Source: Dastarcus helophoroides (taxonomy: Eukaryota; Arthropoda; Insecta; Coleoptera; Bothrideridae). Taken from it: DNA of 64,000 bases. Under the pieces are notes generated by a model that saw only the letters and a list, made by a program, of their open reading frames with translations, ran no database searches and had not been told where the DNA came from. Below are positions 44,430 through 55,425 of this stretch, one piece after another (position 1 is the stretch's first letter; the number at the start of each line of letters is the position of its first letter). Location of the stretch: NCBI GenBank assembly GCA_028583605.1, contig CM053329.1:9052001-9116000 (forward strand), in the 5' to 3' direction. The translations under genes were made by a program, and so were the position numbers.

Positions 44430-44890
44430 GCGTTTAGATTAGAGACCTACTTCATGATAGAAATCTCAGGTATCTGAGACTAAATTTCCTTACCCTTACT
44501 ATGACACAAATGTATAAATATAAATAAAATTGCTGACACTTCTAGCTGAGATAAAGTGTCGACATAAAAGATTTTTGCTACTTTAAATAATCAACATGTG
44601 ATTAGGTCTAATTGGTGATGCTGGATATTTAATTGTGTAACCAATTATTTGCAAATATTGAATAGGTTTTATTTAATTAAATTTGCAAATTACTTATATG
44701 GAATAGTATCTCAATATTGTAAGTGATATACGATAGTTATTCGCATGAAATATCTCGAGAAAAAGTAGACGACTACATCTTCTAAGACATATGTCAGACA
44801 CTGACTGAAATTTGTGTCAACATTTTGTGTCGAATAATTTATCTCAGCTGTGTGATTAGTCTCAGATAGCTTCTATTAGACCTATCAGAC
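44430..44890. repeat. Possible MITE with imperfect inverted ends
   Basis: TATCTGAGACTAA (about 44471) and AGCTGAGATAAA (about 44545) on the left recur inverted as TTAGTCTCAGATA (about 44857) and TTTATCTCAGCT (about 44840) on the right. The left end has GGGTGCGTTTAGATTAGAGA. The spacing differs between the arms, so the element is old or composite. Confidence 0.4.
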
Positions 44891-45159
44891 CTGTAAAATC
44901 TTCTTCTGAGGCACCACCAACTGCAAGTTGACGCGCTTTCCATCCGCGCTTTCCCATGCCCTCTTCAGCATTCCATCCTCTACCTGAACCGATTTTCATT
45001 GAGCCCACAAATTCTTAAAAGCTAGACCTCTGTCGAAAACCTCATGCCATTCCGGTATATCTCCAGCTTCTTCCCATTCCAATATTGGTCCGATATCAGC
45101 GTCGCCCTTCTGTAGCTCCCGAAAACCTTCAGCAGTTCATCCGTCTTCTGGCTGGACAG

Positions 45160-45886
45160 ACGTCGCCCTTATATCCACCACGTCCTCATGGTCCTCAACT
45201 CGTCTGCAGTGTTTGCAATCCCCACAAAGTCTTCTAGACAAAGCGTCAGCGTTGTTATGCATCTTAAAGTGATACTGTAGGAGCATTTCCAACCATCTAG
45301 CCGTCTGTCCCTATGCACTCTTCATTCGGAGTAACCAAGAAAGTGCCGAATGATCTGTTCTAATAAAAAATTCTTGCCCATACAAATACTTGTGGAAGTG
45401 TTACACGGTCTTCACTATCGCAAAAAGTTCCTTCCTTGTGGGGCAATAGTTCCTCTCCGACTTCGTTAGGATCTTGCTGTAATATTCGATGACTCTTTCT
45501 TCACCGCCTTGAACTTGGAATAGCACAGCACCAATCCCGACGTTGTTGGCATCAGTGTTCAACCCAAACTTTCCATTCTGCTAAGGATAAGCCAAGCTTG
45601 TGCTCAAGACGGACTTCAATTTTCGAAAAGCGGTATCACAATCAGGAGTTCAAACATATGACATTCTTCCTTCCGTTAGTCGGTGTAACGGCGCAGCAAT
45701 GATGGCGTAACCTTTTACAAATCTTCTGTAATAGGTGCGTAACCCAAAGAACTTCCTCAAATCCTGTTTATCTTTGGGTCTTGGCCAGTCACGGATTGCC
45801 TGAGTATTGCGTGCAACAGTAACCTTGACTTCTGTGTCCACTGTTGCCTGTACATTCCTTTCATCCATGCTGGCTTCCACCATCAA
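45160..45886 (-). pseudogene. pol: Gypsy protease start fused by deletion to RT end and RNase H
   Basis: MMVEASMDERNVQATVDTEV contains the protease entry with DTG changed to DTE. Within ten residues it becomes AIRDWPRPKDKQDLRKFFGL, the connection at the end of RT (normally FLGL), then YYRRFVKGYAIIAAPLHRL. So the protease body and the RT palm, with its YxDD, are deleted. RNase H follows in other frames: GKFGLNTDANNVGIGAVLFQ, NYCPTRKELFAIVKTV, YGQEFFIRTDHSALSWLL and HNNADALSRRLCGDC. The integrase is absent, and the copy ends near 44900. Confidence 0.88.
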
Positions 45887-46091
45887 ACTTTCCTTGGTTC
45901 TTTTTATCTGTTTGATGGGAAGAGTTTCAGGGACTGGTTTCTAGTGCTAGTAAGTTCATTTTCCTGACGTGTTGTTTTCTTACTGTAGGGTTTGTTGACT
46001 TGTTGAGGGTTGATCTGCAGGCCTACTTGAAGTGTTCCAATTTGCCACAGCTGTAACATGTTATGCTTTTGCTGGATCGACCTTTAAGAGC

Positions 46092-47329
46092 TCACAGCAG
46101 TTCTTGAATGCTTGCGTTCGTTTCTTTCATGTTATCACTTATGATTTTCACGATATCAGGGTCATACGGGGTCTCATTAATATCGGCCTTCCTTATTCTC
46201 AGTGACGCTTCTGGCTCTGAAACATTGTAAGCAGCTTCAAACTCCAAAGCTCTAATCAGTGCCTTCCTCGATGTTTGGAAGTTTGACAAGCGCATCACTT
46301 CCTAGACTTCTGGACCTCTTATTCCTTCTGTGAAAATTCTAGCTGTGTAAAGTTCCAGAAATTCAGTTGAAGCTGTTGAAGAGGCGGCATACGCCAGTCT
46401 TTTTACGTCAGCCTCAAATTCTTGCAGCGTTTTATCACTTTTCTGCTTCCTTACCAGTAGTTTCGAGTGGGCGATTTGCGATAAATTATGATCTCCAAAT
46501 CTCAGCTCTAAAGCCCTAACTAAATCTGCATAGTTAGCCAATTCATAGGCAGATAGAGTCCGAGGTAGTTCCAGAGCTTTTCCGTACAGGGATACCACCA
46601 ATGAAGTCGCCCTTTTGTCTTTTGTCCACCTATTCGCCCTAGCAGCAACTTTGAACTGAATTATGTAGACCTGGAAAGATGTTTGTCCATCATAGGTCGA
46701 AGGTTTCACTTTTTGGGAAGAAATAGCAGATACACTTTCGAATTCATGTTGTGTAAGTTGTCCACTTGGCAACTCTTCATCTCATTTTTGATGTTCCTGA
46801 ACTTCTTTTGTGTTGTATTTTCTAAACCAAGAAGCTTGCTGTTGAATTCTTCTTTGACTTCGCCAATCTCTTCTTGCATTTCTTCTCTCATTTTTGCAAC
46901 ATCTACTCCCATTTTTTTTGTTATATTTGCTAATAGATTATACAATTCTTGTTTGTCCCTTTTCCTTCTCTGTTCTTTTTCTTCTTTTTCTTGTCGTCTT
47001 GGTTCTTTCTCCTGTTCTTTTTCTTGTCGTCTTCGTTCTGTCTCCTGTTCTTTTTCTTGTCGTATTTGTTCTTTTCTTGTCGTCTTCGTTCTTGATCTTG
47101 TTGTCTTCGTTTTTCCTCCTGTTCTTTTTCTTGTCGTCTTCGTTCTTCGTATTGTCGTCTTCGTTTTTCTTCCTGTTCTTTTTCTTGTCGTCTTTCGTTC
47201 TTTCGCCTGTTCTTTTTCTTGTCTTCGTTCTTTCTTCTTTTCTTTTTCTTTTTTCTCTTTGTCTTTCATCATTGCTAATATTGCTTGCAGTTTGTGTTCC
47301 ATTTTGACTGATATTAATCTTGTTTTCAT
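46092..47329 (-). pseudogene. gag: Gypsy gag with charged coiled-coil N-terminus
   Basis: From the ATG at 47327-47329 the frame reads MKTRLISVKMEHKLQAILAM, then about 110 residues rich in Lys, Glu, Arg and Gln with repeating RRQEKEQE units, encoded by a minisatellite at 46970-47250. After VAKMREEMQEEIGEV the frame shifts near 46770, and the capsid-like part reads ISSQKVKPSTYDGQTSFQVY, TKDKRATSLVVSLYGKA, ALELRFGDHNLSQIAHSKL and EFEADVKRLAYAA. A TAG at 46302-46304 interrupts it. The same frame continues (MRLSNFQTSRKALIRALEFE) to 46092. A knuckle CYSCGKLEHFK-stop-AC follows near 46040. This matches Gypsy gags that assemble the particle. Confidence 0.85.
46970..47250. repeat. Minisatellite in gag, unit about 33-36 bp
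   Basis: The repeated words TTCTTGTCGTCTTCGTTC and CTCCTGTTCTTTTTC occur about eight times with indels. They encode the EKRQ-rich coil on the minus strand. Plus-strand frames here (Ser/Leu/Phe/Val-rich) are artefacts. Confidence 0.85.
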
Positions 47330-47444
47330 AAAGCGTTCTAGACTACTTAACAGTTTAAAACGTCCGAGGTAAAGTCAACTGTGGAACACCTGGCACGAAT
47401 TCCGTTGTACAATTTACAAAAATAATTACGCTTCTGACACCAGT

Positions 47445-47796
47445 TGTTGCGGGCTTATCGGTTCGAATGTTTATTAACACGTGAATTGTAAAACACTTTA
47501 TTTCCAAATTAAACTTGGAACACTACAACTGATAATTAACTCACTTATTGACTTCTAACTACTAACTCACTAATTAACTACACTGACTCTAACTGACTGA
47601 CTCGAAAAAAAGGCGTCCGCCTTATATAGTTTTCGCTTCCGGATTCTAGAAAAATCCACCAGATAAGGCTTGTCGTTTGCCAAAATTTCTGGAACGCTAA
47701 TCTGCCGTTTGCTTCATTATCGGGGCGGCTTTTCCTATCAAATCTTTCTAGAAAATTTTCTTACGTACTAAATTCTATAATTTACATTTCGTTACA
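47445..47796 (-). repeat. Gypsy 5' LTR
   Basis: 352 bp, TGTAACGAAATG to CCCGCAACA on the minus strand. It has ACTATATAAGGCGG (TATA region) and GAAATAAAGTG (polyadenylation region). The base run before it is ATAC. Next inside is ACTGGTGTCAGAAGCG, a likely primer binding site (tRNA not identified). Confidence 0.9.
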
Positions 47797-48375
47797 GTAT
47801 TTTATTCAAAACTGAATATAGGTAGACATAGAAAAGTTATGATAGTTTAAATGTAGACAGAGTGTCATAAGTAAGGATTAAGGAGTTTGCTGCTGTACGT
47901 ATAACTAAAGTGGAACAGCTTTTGATGAGTAGCTTGCAAACTAGAGTCATTGAGAATGTGACCTAACACAAGAACTACAGAAGCTCCCTCTCGACTAAAC
48001 AAGTTATGCGTTGCCTACGGTGAAGCTTTGATTCTTTCCATGTGCAGGTGAACTAAGCTTAGGTCATTAATTTAACTGAGTATCATGAGCGCTTAGGCAA
48101 GATTTCCTTTAAGGGGGCAACAATCATTCTGAAAATTTCAGGGGAAAAAACCTTCAGGTTAAGTATAGTGTATTTAGACCTAAAAACTACACGTTTACCA
48201 TGGTCTACAAGTAAAAATGATAACATAACATCAAATTGCTATAAAATGAAAAAAGAACTAATATGTTTGTATGATTTATTTTTTGTTTAATAGTATATTA
48301 AATGACATTATGTTTTGATTAACACGTTATTAGGATGGTCGCCTCGGCTGCGGCGGCAGTCGTTTAGTTGACGAA
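47797..48375. other. No recognised gene
   Basis: AT-rich spacer between the Gypsy LTR and the second mariner-like relic. The part near 48330-48370 may belong to the transposon's 3' end. Confidence 0.4.
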
Positions 48376-49330
48376 CACAATTTTAATTTACTTTGTCTAA
48401 CACATTAGGCTGAATCCCGTGAATAACTCGGTTGATGTTCACTTTTAGGTCGTCGCAGGTTTGAGGATTGTTTGTGTACACCAGTGATTTTAGATCTCCC
48501 CAACTAAAAAACTCCTCCAGAGGCGTAAGATCACACGACCTTGGCGGCCAGTTAATAGGACCATGTCGCAAAATTACTCGCTCATCAAAACGCTCTCTCA
48601 GTAAATTCATTATGTCTCGGACAGTGTACGATGTTGCGCTGTCATGTTGAAACCACTTGTGTTGTAAGTCCTCAACATCAATTGCAGGCCAAAGAAAATT
48701 TCTTATCACATCGCGATAACATTCTGCGTTGACTGTTACAGTTTGCCCATCGGCGTTCTCAAAAAAGCAGGGACCAATAATTCCTCAGGCATGCAAAGCA
48801 GACCATACTAGTAACTTTTTCATCGGGTGTAATGGCCTCTCGACTAGTTTCTGGAGATAGCTTTTACACCAGAAGCGGCAATTTAGCGTATTGACAACGC
48901 TATTAACCCAAAGATGGGCCTCATCTAAAAAGATGATTTAATTACCAAAATTGGCATTTTGTTTTAATTGCAAAGGCGCCAATCGGTAAATGTTCTCCGC
49001 AAACCATGGTCAGCAGGCTTGAGTTCTTTGGTTAGAACCATCTTGTATGGATGTAAAACTAAATTCTTTTTAAAATACGCCATATTGAAATTGGTGAAAG
49101 ACCCAATTGCTGAGAACGGCGCACAATAGACACATTGGTATTCGCGTTCCCTTAGAGTAGTGGTAATATCAGCACTCCTTCATTCCTTCAATTCTTTGGC
49201 GGTGGCTTACTATCCAGGAGAGTGTATTCCCGTTGAAACTTGTCAATTGTGCTCCTGATGGTGAACTCTGAAGGACGACCACGTTGACCAAAATCTGCTC
49301 GACAAGCACGATAACAAGCTTTAACCGATC
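48376..49330 (-). pseudogene. Mariner/IS630-like transposase relic 2, nearly full span
   Basis: On the minus strand, RGRPSEFTIRSTIDKFQ and VSIVRRSQQLGLSPISIWRI form the helix-turn-helix region. LDEAHLWVNSVVNTLNCRFW carries the first catalytic Asp, WFQHDSATSYTVRDIMNLL the second, and NWPPRSCDLTPLEEFFSWG the third. 36 residues separate the second and third. GIIGPCFFENADGQTVTVN and VTVNAECYRDVIRNFL lie between. The intact open part is 48383-48709; upstream there are stops (one before GIIGP) and frameshifts. It is a different subfamily from 42890-43930 (SCDLTP type with VNAECYRDVI). Confidence 0.85.
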
Positions 49331-49499
49331 ACGCATTTTTATAGCACCTTTATACGATAAAAATACGTTATTTTTTAGTTAAGCGATTCATGCTTAAATG
49401 TTGTTTTATACTAAGCACAACTGAGGTTTGATTTCGTATAACAGTTAGCACGGTGCTATATAACATTCTAAAGTTCTACCACTCCTATTGGTAGACCCC

Positions 49500-51780
49500 T
49501 TCAAAGTCTAAAATCCATCTTAATATGTCAACAATTTTTGACAAATTCCTTGTTTTTCTAGTAATTTTGTTGAAAACTTAGTTAAGATTATGCTGAAAAG
49601 ATTAATTGTTCAAACTCAAATTTTAATGCTAAAAAAAAATTAGAAAAGTATCCTTTTTTAGTCAATAATGTGTTTTTTTTGGGAACTAGATTTTTCGTAA
49701 AATCTTAAATTCTAATATTTGCTTTTTGTTCGGTAATTTTTTTTGTTTATTTTTTTAATTTTCATTCATACAAAACCTTATCGCGAGAACACATTTCGCC
49801 AGTCTTCCACAGTAAGGTCGCTAACGCACTTCAATGCGGCTTGAAATCAATTGTGCCGTAGTTAGTAATAAGAAGGGTCCTTCAACCTTTGACAACGACT
49901 ACAAGAAGCAAGCCACAACAAAGAAAGGTAGGCGAATACCGCATTTTTTTTTCATTTTTTATAAGTTCTATTACAGTCCACTCGCCGTAATAAATATCCG
50001 CTTTTTGCAATAACACTTTTACTTATTTTTAGATACTTTATCATTGGCATTTTCTTCAATTTTTTGTATCATTATGATTATACCAATAAGATATTTTTAA
50101 ACATTTTCTAGAGACTTTAATTTTTTCATATATCTTTTCCCTTTTGATTTTGAGTATTTCTAAAAATATAGACTTTTTACAAAATCTTAATCTCAAAGAT
50201 TTTATTGAAAGTGCGAGACGAGCTTTTATATAAATTATGTGCCTTTTTTAAACTTTAGGGGCATTCTTAAAGTGTACAGTTGATTTTTCTTTTGACTTTT
50301 TTAAAAGATTTTAGGCTCAATCTGAAAATTTTCACCTTCTTCTTAAATTTTTTGTGAAAATTGGAAAATTTAAGATTTTTTTCGAAATTTAATATTTGAT
50401 TTTAAACACAAAATTGCAGATTTCTTTCCATTTGTTTGAAAATTTCGAGAAATTTCCATAAATGGAAACCATGGAGACTTTACTTTTTTCTAAAATTTCG
50501 ATTTTAATCTTAAAATATCCACTTTTCAGATATTGAATCTTTTTCCGAAGTTTTGACTTAAGTATCAAATGCAACTTTTTTTTGGAAATTTTAAAATTTT
50601 TCAGGTTTACATTTCTCTAATTTTGTTTAAAAATTTTATTATAAACTCCAAATATTTTAATAAACCTTGGGTGTTTTTTGAACGTTTTAAATTTTTTCAT
50701 AAAACTCGTATTTTAAACGATCAATTCCTTTTCATTCTAAATATTCGGTTATAAACTCAAAATTTATATTTTTTAGTAGCTTAATATAACCTAACCTAAA
50801 TTTAAAAAATTCTTTTCTTTACAAGTCAAATTTTTCTTACAAGTTTTGATTAAAAAATTTTGACATTTTATCACAGTTTTAAATTTAACTTTCAGACTTA
50901 TCCATTGCCAAAAGTTGAAACGTCAATATAAAATTTGAAAATTCCTCAGAATTTTAAAAGTATTTTTTTATCGAAATTTTGAATTTTATTTCATAATTTT
51001 CAGTTGAAAGTCAAGATTTTAGAAAGACAAAATTAAATGTAAACAATTAGTCAAAGGGGAAATTTTTAAAAAATGTTATGCCTTTTCTAATTCAAATTCA
51101 AAAATTTAAATCGCGATTTAATATTTCAAGGAAAAATTTGAATTTATCAGAAAGTTTATCAGAACAAATTGAGTTTTAAGTCAAAATATCAACAACAAAA
51201 AAATTAGATTTCAAAACTGAAGCTTAGAACTTTGAGAAAAAAAAGATTAAATTTTCAAAAAAGAGTTCAAATTACATCTTTAAAATATTGGAGAAATCCA
51301 ACATTTCGAGGTTAAAGCGAACATTTTACACGGAATTTGAGAATTTTGAGAAAAATGTCGAAATTTTGAAAAATTAACAGAAGAAACGGAAAAACAAAAA
51401 TAAATTGTACACTTAACCTTGAAATTTTGAAAAAAACATTCACTACTGCTTTTTTTGGAAATTTCGAGGTTTAAGTTGCATTCAAAATCGAAATTAAAGA
51501 AAAAACGGTAAATTCATAAAACAAACTTTCTAGTTTAAAATTGAAATATCACAAATAATAAAAATAATAATTATTCTGGGTTAGTCAAAATTGAAAATGA
51601 TATCATTCCGTATATTTCCAGAAGAAAGTCAAAATTTTGTAAAAGCAAATTAGAAATGTTGAAAGAAAAACCCGAAGTTTCGATTTTAAAGTAGTAATTT
51701 AGAATAAAAGATGAAAATCTCTCGGAAAACTAGTAAATTTGACAAAAAAGTTTAAATTTTTAGAAAAACCTAGAAGTGGA
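49500..51780. repeat. AT-rich degenerate repeat block, T-rich then A-rich
   Basis: T-rich words dominate to about 50800 and A-rich words from about 50980. The same strand switch is seen at 12594-14880 and 34930-37990. No gene. Confidence 0.78.
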
Positions 51781-52239
51781 TTTTACACTAGAATATCCTA
51801 TATTAAAAAGATAATTTTTGAGTTGAAAAACTAATTGACATTTCCAACGAAGTATTCGTAGAAGTCTGTCATCCATGGAGCTTATTAGCATTACAACGGC
51901 TAAACAAATTCCTGGTATGACCGCCGCTGAAACCTGGTCCGGTGTTATCAAATATTTATCGAAGCACTGTAAAATTTTTAATATATGTTGCTTTTTAATC
52001 GTTAATAAAGTTTAATAGTTATGAAAAACTTATGTTCGTAAAACAGAATAAACACCTTTAACGCCTTTCCTCAGCGTCAAATGATCTAACTTCGCCCACG
52101 AAATTTCGGCGGCACACCTAAAGGACTCCGGCAACGAACTTTTGTTGCAACACACCGGTTGGGAAACACTGATATAATTCAATGGATGGAACCTTCTTGG
52201 GGAAAAAATAGATAGATGGGTGCACAAAGGCTGCAGTGG
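51781..52239. other. No recognised gene; short shared fragment
   Basis: 51841-51901 matches 54104-54155 in the opposite orientation (AAGCTCCATGGAT, CAGACT and TACGAATA shared). The source element is unknown. Confidence 0.45.
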
Positions 52240-53000
52240 TAAAGAAGACCAACGATAACCTACAGTAGTGAATCCTGGACGACTGAAAAACAGAAAACAA
52301 AAATGAAATCAAGATGGGATCTCTGGAAAAAATCAAAGGCAAAAACAAAAAAGACAAAATTAAAAATGAAACGTTCAGGCTACAATTTAAAATCGAACCA
52401 AACAACGACAAAATACCAGGAAACCAACCAAGATGGTTTGGTCATGTGTGCCGCTTGACTAAACAGAGACATGTCCGAAGTGTGTAAAACAAAAGCAACC
52501 GGAAAGACGACGAAAGGGAGATCCTGAGAAGAAGATCAAATAAGATGCAGGAAAAAGTAATAAAGTGGTCAAGATTAAAGGGAGACTACAACATACTGTA
52601 GCGAAATGTAAATTATAGAATTTAGTACGTAGGAAAATTTTCTAGAAAGATCTGATAGGGGGAAAGCGGCCGCGATAACGAAGCAAACGACAGATAAACA
52701 TTCCAGAAATTTCGACAAACGATAAGCCTTATCTGCGGGATTTTTGTAGAACCTGGGAGTCCAAACTATATAAGGCGGTCGCCTTTCCCTCGAGTTAGTT
52801 AGTTAGTTAGAGTCAGTCAGTGTTATCAGTGAGTTAGTAGTTAAAAGTCAATAAGTGAGTTAATTATTCAGTTGTAGGGTTCTGAGTTTAATTTGAAAAT
52901 AAAGTGGGTATTATTCAAGAAGTGTTTAATAATCATTTCAAACCGATAACAATATGGAAAACAGTAAAAAAAGAAGTACCAGAAAACGTTGGATAATATA
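52240..53000 (+). pseudogene. LINE ORF2 C-terminus interrupted by solo LTR
   Basis: Plus-strand frames read TYSSESWTTEKQKTKMK, LEKIKGKNKKDKIKNETFRL, NQPRWFGHVCRLTKQRHVRS and EILRRRSNKMQEKVIKW, the usual tail of RTE-type LINE proteins after RT. The tail stops at the LTR (52597) and resumes after it as IWKTVKKEVPENVG then TAA (52997-52999). The reading frame thus spans the insertion, which shows the LTR came second. Confidence 0.75.
52597..52951 (+). repeat. Solo LTR of the Gypsy family (plus orientation)
   Basis: 355 bp from TGTAGCGAAATGTAAATTAT to ACCGATAACA, with ACTATATAAGGCGG and GAAAATAAAGTG in the expected places. It is preceded by ATAC and followed by ATAT. Confidence 0.88.
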
Positions 53001-54554
53001 ACTCAACTCACACCGCCTCACACATCACGTAGCGAAGAAATATAATTAAGTGAAGTAAATACTAGTAAATGTTCCAATCACTCAACTTAATTATACGTGC
53101 AGTATTTATTCCTAACCAATTATTAAAAATTTAACTGAAAATAATTGCGGTGCTTTATCAATCTATCAGTCAGTTTTCAGATTGACGATATATGTCTAAA
53201 ATTAGAGGCTAGCAAAGCTCAAGATGTAATTTGGACTAAAGAGTTGTTAAGGGCTTGACCGAGATATATTTCGCGTCAAGCTGTTGCCAGTTTGGCCATG
53301 GAGATTTATGATTTAGTGAAGGCTAGGGATTTGGTGGTCATCATCTGTGTCAAGAGACGCCTCCTTTTCCAGCACTCCGCCAAAGTATCACTGCTAGCTG
53401 GAGGGAACTTCTTACCTGGCCTCTTCACATAAATCGCTGACAGATGCACCCTCTCTCAAAGGAAATGTAATCGTATTAATAACTGTCAATGGACACAAAT
53501 CGATGTCAAAATGGCCCTTTTATTTAAAGAAAAAACTGCCTAAGGAATTCGCGAACTCCTATAATAACAAGCAACCGAAATAACTGTAACATAATTAATA
53601 AAAACCTGATACTGTTGAAAAATCATAAATTAACTAAGATAAAAGCAATTATGTGAAACATTAAAAATATTTATTATCTGGAGTATTTCGACCATTTTAT
53701 GTGTGCCAATAAATTGCCAATTTAGAAATTCGTTTGTTTTCTGAATCATGCACGGAATTAATTGAAGCAACTAAAACTTTCATCGAAGTTATGTAATATT
53801 ACTTTTTCAGCGAAGGTGCGATACTAATTTTCCAAGAGAACTGGCTAATCAGATTATTATTAGAGATTGCATGTGCCCAAAGAAAGTAAAAAATATGCCT
53901 GCAATGTGCTCAAAATATGCAATATATGTATTACAAAATCCATTATATGTTATATGCATCATAAAAAATAAAACAAATCAAATTTTATTTACAATTAACG
54001 CAACAAAAAATATTAAAAATTCCCCGATATTTCTATAAATATTGGCTACGGCTGGACTAGGTTTCGCTTTACAGCAACATCGGTGGTTATATCAGCATTT
54101 TTTTTAGCCATTATTATAACAAGCTCCATGGATCACAGACTCTTACGAATATTCCCTCTAATCCTAATTCTCATTCAAAGCTTCAATTAGAGGAGTGTCA
54201 GAAGATCAAGCTGCTCGTTCATAAATGTAAAATGTCTAGATTGTAAATATTTGTGAATTTCAATGGTTTCCAATGGTTTTTTGGCATTATTGCAAATATG
54301 TAATACTTCTGCTGAACAGATGAACCACCAAATACCCACCTTAATAATAAAACATTATTTTGACTGTAGTTCTTCAAAAAGAGAATGTTTTTTGGCAAAG
54401 CAATTAAAATACTGATGAACTACCAAGTATCCAATATCACAGCTGATCAGGATACTCCATGAGAACATTTTCGAATTGTAGAGAATATTTCATGGGAAAA
54501 TAACTGCAATACTGATGAACAATCAAATTCCCAATCTTATAACATAATACTATT
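53001..54554. other. No recognised gene
   Basis: Mixed sequence. One acceptor-like TACTTTTTCAG at 53800-53810 precedes a 75-codon open frame (53811-54038), discussed in the findings. 54240-54554 may be the 3' flank of the Penelope-like element. Confidence 0.4.
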
Positions 54555-55425
54555 GTGCCTATGGTCCTCCAAGAGCATATTTGTGAAGCTTAGAGAGCTG
54601 TTCGTGGCCAAACGCGTATGCAAGTTTATGTTGTGTTTCTAATAGATGCTTTGCAAAATTTGATCTTTCTAGATGTCTACTTCTAAAGGCAGCAGGACGT
54701 TCTCTGTACCTAATGTGATAATTACGTAATGTTTGACCTATACAGACAGCATTACACTCAAAGCAATTTAATTTATAAATACCAGATTTACCAACTCGTG
54801 AAGTTTTTTCTTTTGCATTAAAAATCATGTTATTTAATAAATTAAATGTCACTTGGTTATGAAAAATTATATTACCTACTTTTTTTGATATGTTTTTAAA
54901 ATATGTTACAGCAAAATAGTCTGTGTTTTTTGGTAGGTTATTTGGGAAAAAGAGAAAAAAGAGTTTTGAGAATATTTATTGTTGTAAGCTATTTGTTTAA
55001 CTATCTTAATTTCTTGATTAAAATTTTCTTCACTTATTGGTACCAAATAAGCCCTGTTTATCATCGAATAGTATGCAGCTAATTTGTGTAAAATTGGATG
55101 TAAGGAATCATTTGAAATTGTAACGTCTGTATGTGTAGGTGTTATAAAATGCAAATTCTAATTTATCTGAGTTTCTTAATATAGTTAAATCCAGAAAATT
55201 TAAGGTATTCTCATTTTTAATTTCTGCAATAAATTTAATATTTTAATGTAGACTATTAATGTATTCTAAAATTTTATCTAATTGCCTAAGAGAGCCCAAA
55301 AAGCCAGATAGTATATCATATACAAATTTGTACCAAAAGATTATATTTCTGGACTCATAAGAATTAAATATTTTGTTTTCTATATTATCCATAAATATAT
55401 TTGTTAAATAGTTATGAATATTGAC
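54555..55425 (-). pseudogene. Penelope-like element remnant: RT end and GIY-YIG endonuclease
   Basis: Read on the minus strand, IHNYLTNIFMDNIENKIF is followed by FWYKFVYDILSGF, where Penelope-like elements have a YVDD motif (here FVYD). Next are EIKNENTLNFLDLTI and then, in another frame, TPTHTDVTISNDSLHP (usual YRKPTxTDxxIPxxSxHP) and YYSMINRAYLVPIS. The endonuclease follows: SGIYKLNCFECNAVCIGQT, with GIY and C-I-G for YIG, then RNYHIRYRERPAAF and FAKHLLETQHK. These are the two hallmark domains in the right order. Stops and the altered YVDD make it inactive. Confidence 0.87.

Larger units (their letters stand above)
44900..47796 (-). mobile_element. Ty3/Gypsy LTR retrotransposon, one LTR, internally deleted
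   Basis: On the minus strand: LTR (47796-47445), primer binding region, gag (47329-46092), zinc knuckle and protease start (about 46070-45830), then a jump to the RT connection and RNase H (45886-45160). The integrase and second LTR are missing. Two solo LTRs of the same family lie at 39558-39896 and 52597-52951. Confidence 0.88.

Noticed and set aside
46683..47372. 229-codon Ser/Phe/Leu/Val-rich plus-strand frame resembling a membrane protein
   Set aside because: It is antisense to the Gypsy gag coiled coil, and its repeats come from the gag minisatellite.
44900..47796. Endogenous retrovirus with envelope gene
   Set aside because: No envelope-like frame is present. The element has only gag and truncated pol and ends before integrase.
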